A DNA stretch of 64,000 bases from Mesopusillimonas faecipullorum (GCF_020539505.1 NZ_JACDXW010000001.1:558001-622000); one strand, 5' to 3'. Shown: positions 1-10,171, counted from the first letter of the stretch. A program made the numbers and translations. Notes: generated by a model from the letters alone, not told the origin.

Positions 1-2
1 TG

Positions 3-875
3 TGGATCATCACCATTCCCTGGGTGGTCGGCGCTTTTCTGCTGTCTGAAGTCGTCATGCCCGCCGTCGAGATCAAATCCAGCGAGGCCAAGCTACAACT
101 GCTGGGCCGCGCCGGCGGTGGCCGCCTGAATAGCGGCTATTGGTTCAAAGAGAACGACGAACACGGTGGTGATCGTATTATCAATATCGCCCAGTTGCGT
201 CCCAGTGGAGGCGTCAGCGAGATTCAGCTTTACGAGTTTTCGCCTACGCAAGAGCTCCAGCGCCACTCCCATGCCAAAGAGGGCTACTTTGAAGACGGCA
301 AGCTGATTCTGCAAGAGGTGACGGAGACACTCATCGATGCCGACGCCATCACCGCCCTAAGCGATGGACAAGCTTCCAAAGAGCCCGTCACCCGCATTCA
401 AGAAGTTGTGCAGCGTGAACTACCCACGTCTCTTACCCCCGAGCGTTTGATTGCACGCATTCTGACCCCGGAACGCATGTCCATCTCGGTACTGCTGGAC
501 TACATACAGTATCTGAACGCCAACCAGCTTCACACCGAACGCCAGATCGTCGCACTCTGGCGTAAGGCAGCCTATCCCTTTACCTTGTTCGTCATGATCA
601 CTATTGCCGCGCCCATAGGCTTCATGCAAACACGGCGAGGGGGGGTAGGCGGCAAGGTCTTCATCGGCATTCTGCTGGGCGTGGGCTTCTTCATGATCAA
701 TCAGCTGGCACTGAACATCGGCACCCTGGGGCAATGGCCGCCCTGGGTGACGGCATTGCTCCCCAATCTGGTCGCGCTTTTATTGGCGCTCGCAGCGCTG
801 CTGTTTATGGAAAACCGGCATCATCTTAGAAAGCCCTCTGTGACAGGGCAAAATTGGCAACGTAACGCAACATGA
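3..875 (+). CDS. lptG: LPS export ABC transporter permease LptG (5'-truncated)
   Basis: Inner-membrane permease of the LptB2FG transporter, which extracts lipopolysaccharide and passes it to the periplasmic bridge. The start lies outside the window and the reading frame is open from base 3. The visible part holds the end of an N-terminal membrane helix, a long soluble periplasmic domain of roughly 170 residues, and three C-terminal hydrophobic helices (around [39 protein letters not shown] and [20 protein letters not shown]). This is the usual LptF/LptG layout. I call LptG rather than LptF from overall similarity and from its position as the last lpt gene. Its stop overlaps the apaH start (ATGA), so the two are probably translationally coupled. 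Confidence 0.85.
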   Translation, partial: WIITIPWVVGAFLLSEVVMPAVEIKSSEAKLQLLGRAGGGRLNSGYWFKENDEHGGDRIINIAQLRPSGGVSEIQLYEFSPTQELQRHSHAKEGYFEDGKLILQEVTETLIDADAITALSDGQASKEPVTRIQEVVQRELPTSLTPERLIARILTPERMSISVLLDYIQYLNANQLHTERQIVALWRKAAYPFTLFVMITIAAPIGFMQTRRGGVGGKVFIGILLGVGFFMINQLALNIGTLGQWPPWVTALLPNLVALLLALAALLFMENRHHLRKPSVTGQNWQRNAT

Positions 876-1720
876 CGAAGGCAACCCCTCCCGTCTGGGT
901 GATTGGTGATGTGCAGGGATGTGCCACCGCGCTGGACACTTTGCTCGCCCATCCAGAAATTGCCGCTCAGCCCGAGGCTCAACTTTGGTTTGCAGGCGAC
1001 CTTACCAACCGCGGTCCCGACTCAGCCGGCACACTAAGGCGCATACGCGACCTTGGCAGCCGTGCGGTAACGGTGTTGGGCAACCACGATCTACATTTGC
1101 TGGCTGTGGCCGCCGGCATACGCAAACCCGGCAAATCAGATACCTTCTGCGACGTGCTGAACGCCCCCGATGCCGATGAATTGATTCTTTGGCTGCGCCA
1201 ACAACCGCTCGCCCACCATCTTGACGGTTACCTCATGGTTCATGCGGGCGTGGTCCCCCAATGGACAGTGCAGCAAACCCTGGAGTGCGCCCAGGAAGTC
1301 CAGGCGGCGCTCAGTTCCGATGCCTGGCGCGAACGTCTAGGCAATATGTATGGCAATGAGCCCAACCGCTGGCGCGACGACCTGGGCCGAAATAAACGTT
1401 TGCGCATCATCGTCAACGCCCTGACTCGCATTCGTATGTGCACCCGCAAGGGCCGCATGGATTTCACCCTGAAAGGCGCCCCTGCCCCCGACGCGGACCT
1501 GCTGCCATGGTTCGACGTGCCAAAGCGCGCCACACGTGGCGAGGCCACGATATTATTTGGTCATTGGTCAACTTTGGGCTTGATGGTAAGGCCGGACGCC
1601 ATATGCTTGGACACAGGCTGCGTTTGGGGGCGGCAACTGACTGCCCTGCGCTTGAATGACCGTAAGATCATTCAAATCGAAGCCGCTGGCCTGGTCCCTC
1701 AGGGGCTGGTAGGCGAATAA
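872..1720 (+). CDS. apaH: Symmetrical bis(5'-nucleosyl)-tetraphosphatase ApaH
   Basis: Hydrolyses diadenosine tetraphosphate to two ADP and also removes Np4 caps from RNA. At 282 residues it has the normal family length. The metallophosphatase signature is complete: GDVQG near residue 12, GDLTNRG near 42, GNHD near 71 and VHAG near 123. The start overlaps the lptG stop by four bases. The 3' end overlaps the convergent plsC gene by 22 bases. Confidence 0.93.
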   Translation: MTKATPPVWVIGDVQGCATALDTLLAHPEIAAQPEAQLWFAGDLTNRGPDSAGTLRRIRDLGSRAVTVLGNHDLHLLAVAAGIRKPGKSDTFCDVLNAPDADELILWLRQQPLAHHLDGYLMVHAGVVPQWTVQQTLECAQEVQAALSSDAWRERLGNMYGNEPNRWRDDLGRNKRLRIIVNALTRIRMCTRKGRMDFTLKGAPAPDADLLPWFDVPKRATRGEATILFGHWSTLGLMVRPDAICLDTGCVWGRQLTALRLNDRKIIQIEAAGLVPQGLVGE

Positions 1721-2481
1721 GTTTCAGGGGCAGTGCTGACGCCCTCGCGTACCGCCTGCCCTATGGCTTCATGCACATGCTGAGCCACATCGCCCCGGTG
1801 CCAGCCCCGGTAGTCGTCGGCGCTCAGTACGGGCAGAAAAACCGCCTCAACTGCGACACCTTTGGCTTTCATCAGCGTCCAGAGATTCTGCACCAGGGTT
1901 TCTTCGCCCACGAAAGCCGCAAACTCGCTACGGCGCCCCTGGTAGAAAAACCGCAAGGCCACTGGCTGAATATCCACTTCGGTGCGCATGGCAGGGTCGA
2001 AAAGGCTGGCATGAAAAGGCAGGACATCCAGACCTGAGGAAGTGGTTCCTTCCGCAAATAGGCCCAGCGCCTCGCCGCGGCTAAAGCGCTCTGCCATTTG
2101 TTCGGCCACTTGCTTGAGTGAGTTGCGCTGCCCACGCTGCAGAAACACCGTGCCGACACGCGCCACTAGCCAACCTATGACAGGCCACTGTCGAATCTCG
2201 CTTTTGGCGATAAACAAGATGCCGCGCACACCCGCCAGCACATAGATGTCTATCCAGGATACGTGATTAGCCACCCATAACACAGCGCCCGTAAGCTGCG
2301 GCTGTCCCGTTACCTTCAGCTTGACCCCGCATAGCCGAAGAAGCAGCCGGGACCACGCACGGTTCATGCGACTGCGCCGGGGTGCGGATACCCAGGCATA
2401 TAGGGTGGCCACAGACAGCAAACAAGAAATCAACCAAAGTAGGATCAGCGGAAACCTGATCAGTACGCGCAAGTAGCTCAA
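1699..2481 (-). CDS. plsC: 1-acyl-sn-glycerol-3-phosphate acyltransferase (PlsC family)
   Basis: Lysophosphatidic acid acyltransferase that makes phosphatidic acid at the inner membrane. One hydrophobic segment lies at about residues 8-30. The catalytic NHxxxxD box is NHVSWID at 72-78. The acyl-acceptor motif reads EGTTS at 144-148, with Thr in place of the usual Arg. The length of 260 is typical of the short proteobacterial PlsC proteins. The gene is convergent with apaH and overlaps its end. The exact substrate (acyl-glycerophosphate or an ornithine-lipid precursor) cannot be fixed from sequence. Confidence 0.82.
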   Translation of the reverse strand: MSYLRVLIRFPLILLWLISCLLSVATLYAWVSAPRRSRMNRAWSRLLLRLCGVKLKVTGQPQLTGAVLWVANHVSWIDIYVLAGVRGILFIAKSEIRQWPVIGWLVARVGTVFLQRGQRNSLKQVAEQMAERFSRGEALGLFAEGTTSSGLDVLPFHASLFDPAMRTEVDIQPVALRFFYQGRRSEFAAFVGEETLVQNLWTLMKAKGVAVEAVFLPVLSADDYRGWHRGDVAQHVHEAIGQAVREGVSTAPETYSPTSP

Positions 2482-2537
2482 TATTGTTCTCGTGACAGCA
2501 AGAATTTTCAGCCCATTATGATAGCGCCGGCTACTGT

Positions 2538-2933
2538 TCAGCGCTTCTCCAGATAGCGACGCAGTATAACGGCTGCAGCCATCGCGTCGTCATCCCCTTG
2601 GGCGGCTCCCAGGAGATTTTGCGCCTCCATGCTAGAGCCGCGCTCATCCACCAGCTCGACAGCCAGGCCAAAACGCCCATGTAACTGGTTGGCAAAGCGC
2701 CGGCTTTGCAACGAGGCATATTGCTCCTCACCCTCAAGGGTGAGGGGCAGCCCCACCACCACACGAGCGGGCTGCCACTGATGCAACAAGGCTTCTATGG
2801 CCTGGAATCGCGCCTCGCGAGTGGCCGGTTTAAGCACGACCAAAGGCCGCGCCTGCCGCGTAACCGTATTGCCCACCGCCACGCCAATTTTGCGCGTGCC
2901 GTAGTCAAAGGCCAGCAGGGTTTCCTCAGGCAT
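2538..2933 (-). CDS. ruvX: Putative pre-16S rRNA nuclease / Holliday junction resolvase-like RuvX (YqgF)
   Basis: YqgF/RuvX family RNase H-fold nuclease of about 131 residues. The start is chosen at MPEETLLAFDYGTRK; the reading frame is open further upstream, but that part overlaps the preceding yqgE gene. Acidic motifs are visible: FDYG near residue 9, DERGSS near 96 and DDAMAA near 115. It overlaps the end of the upstream yqgE/algH gene by 8 bases, the usual yqgE-yqgF pair. In E. coli the family matures the 16S rRNA 5' end. Confidence 0.88.
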   Translation of the reverse strand: MPEETLLAFDYGTRKIGVAVGNTVTRQARPLVVLKPATREARFQAIEALLHQWQPARVVVGLPLTLEGEEQYASLQSRRFANQLHGRFGLAVELVDERGSSMEAQNLLGAAQGDDDAMAAAVILRRYLEKR

Positions 2934-3519
2934 GCCCCGCCATGCCCGAAAGCATGGACGCATTAATACCCAAGGCCCCGAGTGCAGCGTCATAACGCTG
3001 CTCGGGGGCGACGTCGAAGAGGATGTCGTGCGTTGCCGTCACGTTCAACCAGGCGTTCTGGGCGATCTCGCTTTCGAGTTGACCGGCCCCCCAGCCGGCG
3101 TAACCCAGCGTGACGAGCATTTGGCTGGGCCCCTTGCCTTGGGCGACCTCTTGGAGAATATCCCGGGAAGTGGTGAGAGCCAGTTCGCCAAGTTCTATGC
3201 TGGAGCTGTACTGCCCCGATGCGGCATGCAGCACAAAACCGCGATCTGTTTGCACCGGACCGCCAAAAAACACAGGCGTGTCTTGTACCGGCCCTATTTC
3301 CAGGGAGAGATCAAGGTCTATGCGCTGCAACAGGTTGCCAACGGTGAGATCGGTAGGCCGATTCACCACTAAACCAAGCGCCCCCTGTTCGTTGTGCTCG
3401 CACACATAGATAACCGTATTGGCCAGGCTGCCTGATACGACGCTCGGCATGGCGAGCAGAAATTGGCCCGACAGATCGACGACAGGCTCGTTTGTCTGTG
3501 TGTTAGTTGCCTTTCCCAT
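2926..3519 (-). CDS. YqgE/AlgH family protein
   Basis: UPF0301/AlgH family protein of 197 residues, biochemical role unknown. AlgH was first linked to alginate regulation in Pseudomonas. Family features seen are FLLAMPSV near the N-terminus, then VIYVCEHNEQGALGLVVNRP and FFGGPV. The start is taken at MGKATN because a good GGAGG ribosome-binding site lies 6 bases upstream. It is directly coupled to ruvX. Confidence 0.88.
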   Translation of the reverse strand: MGKATNTQTNEPVVDLSGQFLLAMPSVVSGSLANTVIYVCEHNEQGALGLVVNRPTDLTVGNLLQRIDLDLSLEIGPVQDTPVFFGGPVQTDRGFVLHAASGQYSSSIELGELALTTSRDILQEVAQGKGPSQMLVTLGYAGWGAGQLESEIAQNAWLNVTATHDILFDVAPEQRYDAALGALGINASMLSGMAGHA

Positions 3520-3578
3520 GACCGACCTCCTTGATGATGCATGAACCGCACTTGTAGGCAATATGCCCGCAAGCCAGG

Positions 3579-3743
3579 TCAGACTTCGACCATTTCGAAG
3601 TCTTCTTTGCGCGCACCACACTCGGGACAGACCCAGTTTGGTGGCACATCTTCCCATGAGGTGCCTGGAGCAATACCATCCTCAGGCGCGCCATCTTCCT
3701 CGTTATACATCCAGCCACAAATCAGACACATCCAGGTACGCAT
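3579..3743 (-). CDS. rubA: Rubredoxin
   Basis: Small one-iron electron carrier of 54 residues, the standard rubredoxin length. The two iron-binding pairs are CLICG (residues 6-9) and CPECG near residue 39, in the usual spacing, followed by the acidic C-terminal tail. The ATG at 3743 is preferred over an upstream TTG because it gives the canonical MRTW-type N-terminus. It is divergent from thiD. Rubredoxins can serve alkane hydroxylases or oxygen defence; no partner is next to it here. Confidence 0.95.
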   Translation of the reverse strand: MRTWMCLICGWMYNEEDGAPEDGIAPGTSWEDVPPNWVCPECGARKEDFEMVEV

Positions 3744-3908
3744 GGTTTCTATTTCTCTCAAAGCAAACCGGCAAGGGACGATTCCACATTAGCCGGATAG
3801 TTCCATTAGAATGGGGTCAATCTTAACCGACGCAAGCCCCCTACGTCTGCGACCACCCTTTCGGGCGACCTCAACCCCCTATTCGCCGCCAACGCGGCTA
3901 GCATCGCT

Positions 3909-4703
3909 GTGTCAAACTCCATTCCGCCGTCCCTGCTTATCTTCGCCCCATTCGATCCTAGCGGAGCCGGGCATTTACCTGCCGATGCCATGACGCTCTC
4001 CGCCCTAGGGGCGCATCCCCTGAGCGTGGCGACTGCCATTTATGTGCAGGACACCATGGGCATGGAAAACCTAGAGCCGCTATCCCCCGAACTGGTAGAC
4101 GACCAAGCTCGCTGCCTACTCGAGGACATGACGGTCCAAGCCATCAAGGTCGGGCCTATTTGCGAACTGGAAACCCTGCAAATGGTGGCCCAGATTGCAG
4201 CCGACTACAGCCAACTGCCTTTGTTGCTACAGCTGGAAGCCTTGCCGAATCACCCTGCCCTTCAAGAGGCCGATGACACCCTGGCAGCCACCCTGGAATT
4301 GCTGGTGCCGCAGGCCGACATTGTCATGGTGCCACATCGATTATTGGCGCATTGGCAATCCGAAGGCTATATGCCGCGCCAAACAGGTGACGACCCCGCA
4401 CGATGGTTGCTCAGCGGGGGCGCCGACTGGGCTCTGGTACTAGACGCTCCGCTACGCCCGGGCCACAATGCTCATGTGCTTTATGGTCCGGAACAAGCCA
4501 TGGCCAATTGGCCGGCTGCCAATAAACCTGCGCCAGGCCCCCATGCACATAGCCCGCTCGCCTGTGCCATCGCGGTTGGCCTGGCCCAAGGGCTGACACC
4601 TCAGGTCGCCGTTGAACAAGCCATGAAGCAGGCCGCGCCGCTTAGCGAGCGCTGGTTTCAACCCGGCATGGGTCACAAGATTCTTATGCGCACCACAACA
4701 TGA
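3909..4703 (+). CDS. thiD: Divergent hydroxymethylpyrimidine / phosphomethylpyrimidine kinase (ThiD-like)
   Basis: PfkB/ribokinase-fold protein of 264 residues with a GTG start, coupled to thiE through an ATGA overlap. This places it in thiamine biosynthesis, phosphorylating HMP and HMP-P. The N-terminal substrate loop FDPSGAGHLPAD resembles the ThiD SDPSGGAGIQAD motif. However, the C-terminal anion-hole motif, normally GTGCT with the catalytic Cys, reads HAHSP at residues 212-216, with Ser215 where Cys is expected. It may be a low-activity or altered kinase. No TPP riboswitch (THI box) is recognisable upstream. Confidence 0.72.
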   Translation: MSNSIPPSLLIFAPFDPSGAGHLPADAMTLSALGAHPLSVATAIYVQDTMGMENLEPLSPELVDDQARCLLEDMTVQAIKVGPICELETLQMVAQIAADYSQLPLLLQLEALPNHPALQEADDTLAATLELLVPQADIVMVPHRLLAHWQSEGYMPRQTGDDPARWLLSGGADWALVLDAPLRPGHNAHVLYGPEQAMANWPAANKPAPGPHAHSPLACAIAVGLAQGLTPQVAVEQAMKQAAPLSERWFQPGMGHKILMRTTT

Positions 4704-5383
4704 TCACGGCTCGCCCTTTGCGTTTCCCTCGCGGCCTATATGGCATTACCCCCGACTGGGACGACACCGATCGCTTGCTGCAGGCTGTGCAAGCCGCTAT
4801 TCGCGGCGGCATGGTCGCGCTGCAATGGCGCCCCAAAGGCGCTACCCATGCTGCACGCATGAGTCAGGGCCATCAACTGGCTCAGTTATGCAAAGACGCG
4901 GGCATTCCCTTTATCGTCAACGACAGCATGAATACGGCGTTGACACTGAAAGCTGACGGCGTGCACCTAGGTCGCGATGATGGCGACCCTCGCGCCGCCA
5001 GAGCCTTGTTGGGTCACGAAAAAATCATCGGCTGTTCTTGCTACGACCAACCCGAGCTTGCACGCAAAGCCTTGGCTGCCGGCGCCGATTATGTCGCTTT
5101 CGGCGCCATTTATCCGTCTACCGTCAAGCCTGACGCTGCGCGCGCCAAGCTGGATCAACTCACTCAGGCAAAACGCCTGACGCAATCGTGGCCCGGCGTG
5201 GCAAGGCCGGCCGTTATCGCCATAGGCGGCATTAACGCCGCCAATGCAGCTGCGGTGGTCGAAGCCGGTGCCGACGGTGTCGCCCTTATCAGCGCGCTGT
5301 TCGATGCGCCCGACATCGAGGCAGCCGCTCGCGCCTGCCAAGCCCACTTTGCTCAAGCCAGCGGCCCCGCACCTGCCGTCTGA
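4700..5383 (+). CDS. thiE: Thiamine-phosphate synthase ThiE
   Basis: Joins HMP-pyrophosphate and thiazole phosphate to make thiamine phosphate. It is a TIM-barrel protein of 227 residues. Visible motifs are the Q-W-R pyrophosphate region (ALQWRPKG), NDS near residue 74, DGVHLGRDD, and the phosphate-binding loop [10 protein letters not shown] with [11 protein letters not shown]. The start overlaps the thiD stop (ATGA), indicating one transcript. Confidence 0.93.
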   Translation: MITARPLRFPRGLYGITPDWDDTDRLLQAVQAAIRGGMVALQWRPKGATHAARMSQGHQLAQLCKDAGIPFIVNDSMNTALTLKADGVHLGRDDGDPRAARALLGHEKIIGCSCYDQPELARKALAAGADYVAFGAIYPSTVKPDAARAKLDQLTQAKRLTQSWPGVARPAVIAIGGINAANAAAVVEAGADGVALISALFDAPDIEAAARACQAHFAQASGPAPAV

Positions 5384-5442
5384 GCCCCGATTTCAGCCGC
5401 GCCTTCCGGCCCGCACACATTCTTCATATACGGAATCCCATC

Positions 5443-6723
5443 ATGACTCGTAATCAAGTTCTTTTCGATCGTGCCTGCCAAACCATACCCGGAGGCGTCA
5501 ACTCACCGGTACGGGCATTTCGTTCGGTGGGGGGCACCCCCCGCTTTATCACCCGCGCCAAAGGGCCCTACGTCTGGGATGCCGACAACGTACGTTATAT
5601 CGATTATGTGGGCTCGTGGGGCCCTGCCATTCTGGGGCATGCTCATCCGGTGGTAGTGCAAACCGTGCGCGATGCTGCCGTGAACGGCTTGTCTTTTGGC
5701 GCCCCCACCGAAGCAGAGATTGAAATCGCCGAGGTCATCGCCTCCCGCCTGCCATCAGTAGAGAAAGTCCGTCTTGTCAGCTCGGGTACGGAAGCCACCA
5801 TGACAGCCATCCGTCTGGCTCGCGGGTTTACCGGTCGCAATAAGATCATCAAGTTTGAAGGGTGCTACCACGGCCATGCCGATAGCTTGTTGGTCAAGGC
5901 AGGCTCGGGTTTGCTCACCTTCGGCAACCCCACTTCGGCCGGCGTCCCCGAAGCTTTCGTGCAAAACACCTTGGTTCTGGATTTCAACGACCTGGCAGCC
6001 GTTCGAGAGGCCTTTGCCCAGCAAGGCGAAGACATTGCCTGCGTCATCATCGAGCCCATCGCGGGCAATATGAACCTGATCAAACCCGCTGCCGGTTTTC
6101 TCGAAGGGCTGCGCGAGCTGTGCACCCAATACGGCGCCCTGCTGATCTTCGACGAAGTCATGACCGGTTTTCGCGTTGGCCCTCAAGGGGTACAGGGCTT
6201 GTCGGGCGTCACACCCGACCTGACCACCCTAGCCAAAGTGATAGGCGGCGGTATGCCGGTAGGGGCCTTTGGTGGCCGCGCCGACGTCATGAATGCCATT
6301 GCACCGCTGGGCGGGGTGTATCAAGCCGGTACTTTGTCTGGAAACCCCGTGGCCGTCGCTGCGGGGCTGGCAACCCTGAAACTGCTGGCTGAACCGGGCT
6401 TTTACGAGCACCTTGAGCAACAAGCCCGTAAACTGACCGAAGGCCTTACCGAACGTGCGCACGCAGCAGCTATCCCCTTCTGCGCGGACGCCGTAGGGGG
6501 CATGTTTGGTCTGTACTTCACCAAACAGATTCCCACCAGCTTCGCCGAGGTTTCGGCCGCCGATACCGAACGCTTCAAGCAGTTCTTTCACGCCATGCTC
6601 AATCAAGGCATTTACTTTGCGCCCTCGGCTTTCGAGGCGGGCTTTGTCTCGGCTGCCCACGACGACGCCGTCATCGAAGCCACTCTTGATGCGGCAGAAA
6701 TCGTATTTGCCAAATTACGTTAA
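5443..6723 (+). CDS. hemL: Glutamate-1-semialdehyde 2,1-aminomutase HemL
   Basis: PLP enzyme that converts glutamate-1-semialdehyde to 5-aminolevulinate in the C5 haem pathway. It has 426 residues, as in E. coli. The PLP lysine is K265 in [17 protein letters not shown]. The N-terminal [11 protein letters not shown] signature and the SSGTEATM cofactor loop are intact. It lies 59 bases after thiE and ends at a strong hairpin shared with the convergent feoB. Confidence 0.97.
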   Translation: MTRNQVLFDRACQTIPGGVNSPVRAFRSVGGTPRFITRAKGPYVWDADNVRYIDYVGSWGPAILGHAHPVVVQTVRDAAVNGLSFGAPTEAEIEIAEVIASRLPSVEKVRLVSSGTEATMTAIRLARGFTGRNKIIKFEGCYHGHADSLLVKAGSGLLTFGNPTSAGVPEAFVQNTLVLDFNDLAAVREAFAQQGEDIACVIIEPIAGNMNLIKPAAGFLEGLRELCTQYGALLIFDEVMTGFRVGPQGVQGLSGVTPDLTTLAKVIGGGMPVGAFGGRADVMNAIAPLGGVYQAGTLSGNPVAVAAGLATLKLLAEPGFYEHLEQQARKLTEGLTERAHAAAIPFCADAVGGMFGLYFTKQIPTSFAEVSAADTERFKQFFHAMLNQGIYFAPSAFEAGFVSAAHDDAVIEATLDAAEIVFAKLR

Positions 6724-6773
6724 GCGTTGGGCCAGGCTGGCTATGGTCTTTTAGACTAGCCGGCCCCCAACGC
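6724..6773. terminator. Candidate bidirectional terminator between hemL and feoB
   Basis: An inverted repeat of GCGTTGGG (6724-6731) and CCCAACGC (6766-6773) encloses further pairing (GGCTGGCTA with TAGCCGGCC, one mismatch, then GGTCT with AGACT). This gives a long hairpin spanning the gap and the last codons of feoB. The two genes converge here. There is no long T-run. Confidence 0.55.
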
Positions 6774-8636
6774 CAAGGCCACGCGGTACACAATAAAAGA
6801 CGCCGCATAGGCCAAGGCAAACAGATAGCCGGCGCTGACCCACACCATGGCCCAGCCGCCGGTTTCCCGGCGTATCGTGGCCAAGGTGCTTAGGCACATG
6901 GGTGCAAACACATACCAAACCAGCAAAGAGAGTGCGGTAGCCAGGCTCCAGTCTTGCGCGATCAGCGGCATCAAAGCTTGTGCAGCGGCCTCTTCGGTGG
7001 CTGCCGACAAAGCGTAAACCGTACTCAAAGCGCTGACCGCAACTTCGCGCGCGGCCAAACCCGGCACCAGCGCTATGCTGATCTGCCAGTTAAAGCCTAT
7101 GGGCTCGAAGATGACGGCTAGCGCCTGCCCCAGCATGCCCGCCAGGCTGTACTCGATGGCCGGCCCGGTGGCGCCTATAGGGGGCGCCGGAAAACTGGCC
7201 AAGAACCACAACAACACCGTCATGGTCAGAATAATGCCGCCAACACGCCGCAGGAAAATCTTTACTCGCAGCCACAGCCCTGCCGCCACGCTAGCCGGAT
7301 TGGGCCAGTGATAGCTGGGCAGCTCCATCATCAAGGTGCGCACCTGGCCTTGGGCCGTCAGATACTTCAGCACCAAAGCCACAGCCATGGCGCTGAGAAT
7401 GCCCGCCAGATATAGGCCAAACAGCACCAAACCCTGCAGCTCAAGCCCTCCCCAGACCTCGCGCTGCGGCACAAAAGCGCTGATCAGCAACGCGTATACC
7501 GGCAAACGCGCCGAGCATGTCAAGAGAGGGGCAATCAGTATCGTGACCAGACGGTCGCGTGGATTGGCAATGGTGCGGGCCGCCATAATGCCCGGAATAG
7601 CGCAGGCAAAGCTAGACAACAGCGGAATGAAGCTGCGGCCTGACAAGCCTACGCTTCCCATAAGGCGATCCAACAAAAAAGCCGCACGGGGCAAGTAGCC
7701 GGACTCTTCCATCACCAGAATGAAAAAGAACAGAATGATGATCTGCGGCAGGAACACCACCACACCGCCCAAGCCCGCAATCAAGCCCTCAACCACCAGA
7801 CTGCGCAACCAACCCTCCGGTAGCAAGCTCTCGACCTCGCTACCCAGCCAAGCCGCCCCGGCCTCCAACCACTGCATGGGCAGTTCGGCCCAGGCAAAAA
7901 CCGCCTGAAAAATCAGGAACAACAGCGCCAACAGCAAGATCGGACCAACGACAGGATGCAAGACCACACGGTCCAGGCGGTCGCTGAACAGCCTGGGTAC
8001 CGCCTGGTCTAAGCCCAGGCGCAGCAGAATGCCGCGTACATGCTCGTGATCGCCCACCGCATCGGTAGCGGCTTGCTGCGCGGCTTGCTGCGCCTGCCAC
8101 ACGGCAGGGTCGTCAAGAAGCGCTCGCAGCTGTTGCACGCCTTCGCCGCGCACGGCAATGGTACTGACCACCGGAACACCCAGCTCGCGCGACAAAGCTT
8201 CTACATCAATCGTCAAACCTCGCTGCTTGGCCAGGTCCGTCATGTTCAAGGCCACCACACAAGGCAGCCCCAGGCGTTTGACCGCCAATGCCAGCCTTAG
8301 CGTGCGGCGAAGATTCGTGGCGTCTAGAACGCACACCACAAGATCAGGCCGCTTCTCGCCTACGGCACGCCCCATCAGGACATCCACCGCCACCTGTTCG
8401 TCTGGTGATCGGGGATTCAAACTGTAGGTGCCAGGCAGGTCGAGCAAGCGCAATACTTTGCCTTCCGCCGAAAGCAAACGCCCTTCTTTACGCTCTACCG
8501 TGACCCCGGCGTAGTTGGCCACCTTCTGGTGGCTGCCGGTCAGGCGATTGAAAAGCGCGGTCTTGCCGCAGTTGGGGTTGCCCACCAGGGCCACCAAAGG
8601 CCCGCCGCGATGGACGTGAATGACGGCTTCTTTCAT
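6756..8636 (-). CDS. feoB: Ferrous iron transporter FeoB
   Basis: Inner-membrane Fe(II) transporter with a cytosolic G-domain. The G1 loop GNPNCGKT is at residues 19-26. G3 (DLPG) and G4 (NMTD) follow, then a helical spacer and a membrane domain with the Gate regions (around CSARLPVY and the second Gate near the C-terminus). Its 626 residues make it shorter than E. coli FeoB (773) but within the range of short FeoB proteins. The start overlaps the feoA stop by four bases. No feoC is present. Confidence 0.96.
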   Translation of the reverse strand: MKEAVIHVHRGGPLVALVGNPNCGKTALFNRLTGSHQKVANYAGVTVERKEGRLLSAEGKVLRLLDLPGTYSLNPRSPDEQVAVDVLMGRAVGEKRPDLVVCVLDATNLRRTLRLALAVKRLGLPCVVALNMTDLAKQRGLTIDVEALSRELGVPVVSTIAVRGEGVQQLRALLDDPAVWQAQQAAQQAATDAVGDHEHVRGILLRLGLDQAVPRLFSDRLDRVVLHPVVGPILLLALLFLIFQAVFAWAELPMQWLEAGAAWLGSEVESLLPEGWLRSLVVEGLIAGLGGVVVFLPQIIILFFFILVMEESGYLPRAAFLLDRLMGSVGLSGRSFIPLLSSFACAIPGIMAARTIANPRDRLVTILIAPLLTCSARLPVYALLISAFVPQREVWGGLELQGLVLFGLYLAGILSAMAVALVLKYLTAQGQVRTLMMELPSYHWPNPASVAAGLWLRVKIFLRRVGGIILTMTVLLWFLASFPAPPIGATGPAIEYSLAGMLGQALAVIFEPIGFNWQISIALVPGLAAREVAVSALSTVYALSAATEEAAAQALMPLIAQDWSLATALSLLVWYVFAPMCLSTLATIRRETGGWAMVWVSAGYLFALAYAASFIVYRVALALGAG

Positions 8637-8908
8637 TCAGCCGCCTCTTGTTGTAAGGGAAGGCGCTCAACGTAAACACACGCCGCTTCGGCGCGACGCA
8701 GGGCAAACGTGGAGTCAGCTATGCGCACTACCAGAGGGTCGCCCCCAAATGGCCCTAAAGCCACCACCTGCGTGCTTTCGCCGGGCAGGAAACCGATTTC
8801 AGCCAGCCATGCCGCCCACTCCGGCGTTTGGCCGGACACGAGGACATGGCTGACCCTGGCCTTTTCGTGCAGGGCCAGGTTCAGCAATGTACAAACACCT
8901 TCTAGCAT
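8633..8908 (-). CDS. feoA: Ferrous iron transport accessory protein FeoA
   Basis: Small SH3-like cytosolic protein of 91 residues needed for FeoB function. Features are the GFLPGESTQVVALGPFGGDPLVVRI core and a C-terminal LRRAEAACVYVE strand. It is directly upstream of feoB with overlapping stop and start. No clear Fur box was seen in the 60 bases upstream, which mostly hold the serA hairpin. Confidence 0.92.
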   Translation of the reverse strand: MLEGVCTLLNLALHEKARVSHVLVSGQTPEWAAWLAEIGFLPGESTQVVALGPFGGDPLVVRIADSTFALRRAEAACVYVERLPLQQEAAE

Positions 8909-8937
8909 GATGGGGGATCTGCTTCCTTGGCAGATGA

Positions 8938-8967
8938 CAGGGGGATGGGCGGCTAAGCCGCCCCCTG
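8938..8967 (-). terminator. Hairpin after serA
   Basis: GGGCGGC (8947-8953) pairs with GCCGCCC (8957-8963) across TAA, and flanking CAGGG/CCCTG can extend the stem. It lies just past the serA stop codon and before feoA. A T-run is absent, so termination efficiency is uncertain. Confidence 0.45.
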
Positions 8968-8968
8968 C

Positions 8969-10171
8969 TTAAACGACGCGTTCGCAGCGAACTGTGATGG
9001 GGTGCGCACGCAAGACCGACATGACGGTGTCATCGACCTGACCTTCGACATCGGAGATCACATAGCCGATATTGCCCAGCGTTTGCAGCTGTTGGCCCAC
9101 GATATTAAGACCATGCTGGGCCATCAGGCTGCTAAGCGTACCCATGGCGCCGGGTTCGTTGCGATGCACATGCAAAATGCGTGCGGAACCAGCTGCTTCC
9201 TGGTAAGAGATTTCGGGGAAATTTACCGCCCCTTTGGTCGTACCGCTACGCAAGAAACGCACGAGTTTCTCGGCGACTTCGCGCCCGATGTTTTCTTGGG
9301 ACTCTTGCGTGCTGCCGCCGATATGGGGAGTAAGAATGACGTTGCGCATGCCGATGAGCGGGCTTTGCAGAGCCTCGTCTACCCCTTTGGGCTCGGTGGG
9401 GAACACATCGATAGCCGCGCCCGAAAGATGGCCGGATGCCAGGGCATCGCGCAACGCCTCGATATCGACTACGGTGCCGCGCGAAGCATTGATCAAAATG
9501 GCGCCCGGACGCATCCACGACAGGGTTTCGGCATTGATGATGTTACGCGTGGAACTACCGCCGGGCACATGCAAGGTGACGACGTCGGACTGTTCGAGCA
9601 ACTGTTTAAGCGTGGTGCACGCATGCGCATTACCCAGGGGCAGCTTGGCTTCCACGTCGTGGAACACCACCCGCATGCCCGCGGCTTCGGCCAGCGTACC
9701 CACTTGGGAGCCGATATTGCCGTAACCTATGACGCCCATGGTTTTGCCACGTGCCTCGTAGGCGCCTTCGGCGGTTTTATCCCAGTGCCCATGATGCACA
9801 CGGTCGTTCTTTTCGGGAATACGACGCAGCAGCATGATGGTTTCACCCAACACCAGTTCGGCGACCGAGCGGGTGTTGGAAAACGGCGCGTTGAACACCG
9901 GCACGCCGCGGGTCATGGCGGTTTCGAGGTCGACCTGGTTGGTGCCTATGCAAAAGCAGCCCACCACGCGCAAGGCATCGGCCTGCTTCAGCAATGAGGC
10001 GTCGAGGTTGGTGCGAGAACGGATGCCCACCGCCTGCGCGCCTTGCAAGGCCTTGGCGAGCTCATCGGGCGGTAAGGCCGATTTATAAGTGACAATATCA
10101 TTGAAACCCGCAGCCTCGAACACTTCGCGTGCGCTGGGGTGGATGTTTTCGAACAGAACGATGCGGGTCAT
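8969..10171 (-). CDS. serA: D-3-phosphoglycerate dehydrogenase SerA
   Basis: First enzyme of serine biosynthesis, oxidising 3-phosphoglycerate with NAD. It has 400 residues from the MTRIVLFENIHPSA start; the longer open frame upstream is non-coding. The Rossmann motif GVIGYGNIGSQVG lies near residue 155. The catalytic set is NASRGT (Arg), a downstream Glu in FPTEP, and TPHIGGST (His). A C-terminal ACT domain (ARILHVHRNEPGAMGTL onward) indicates serine feedback control. Confidence 0.93.
   Translation of the reverse strand: MTRIVLFENIHPSAREVFEAAGFNDIVTYKSALPPDELAKALQGAQAVGIRSRTNLDASLLKQADALRVVGCFCIGTNQVDLETAMTRGVPVFNAPFSNTRSVAELVLGETIMLLRRIPEKNDRVHHGHWDKTAEGAYEARGKTMGVIGYGNIGSQVGTLAEAAGMRVVFHDVEAKLPLGNAHACTTLKQLLEQSDVVTLHVPGGSSTRNIINAETLSWMRPGAILINASRGTVVDIEALRDALASGHLSGAAIDVFPTEPKGVDEALQSPLIGMRNVILTPHIGGSTQESQENIGREVAEKLVRFLRSGTTKGAVNFPEISYQEAAGSARILHVHRNEPGAMGTLSSLMAQHGLNIVGQQLQTLGNIGYVISDVEGQVDDTVMSVLRAHPITVRCERVV

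Noticed and set aside
3744-3908. TPP riboswitch upstream of thiD
   Set aside because: No THI-box sequence or matching stems were found.
9002-9997. 331-residue plus-strand open frame
   Set aside because: Antisense shadow of serA.
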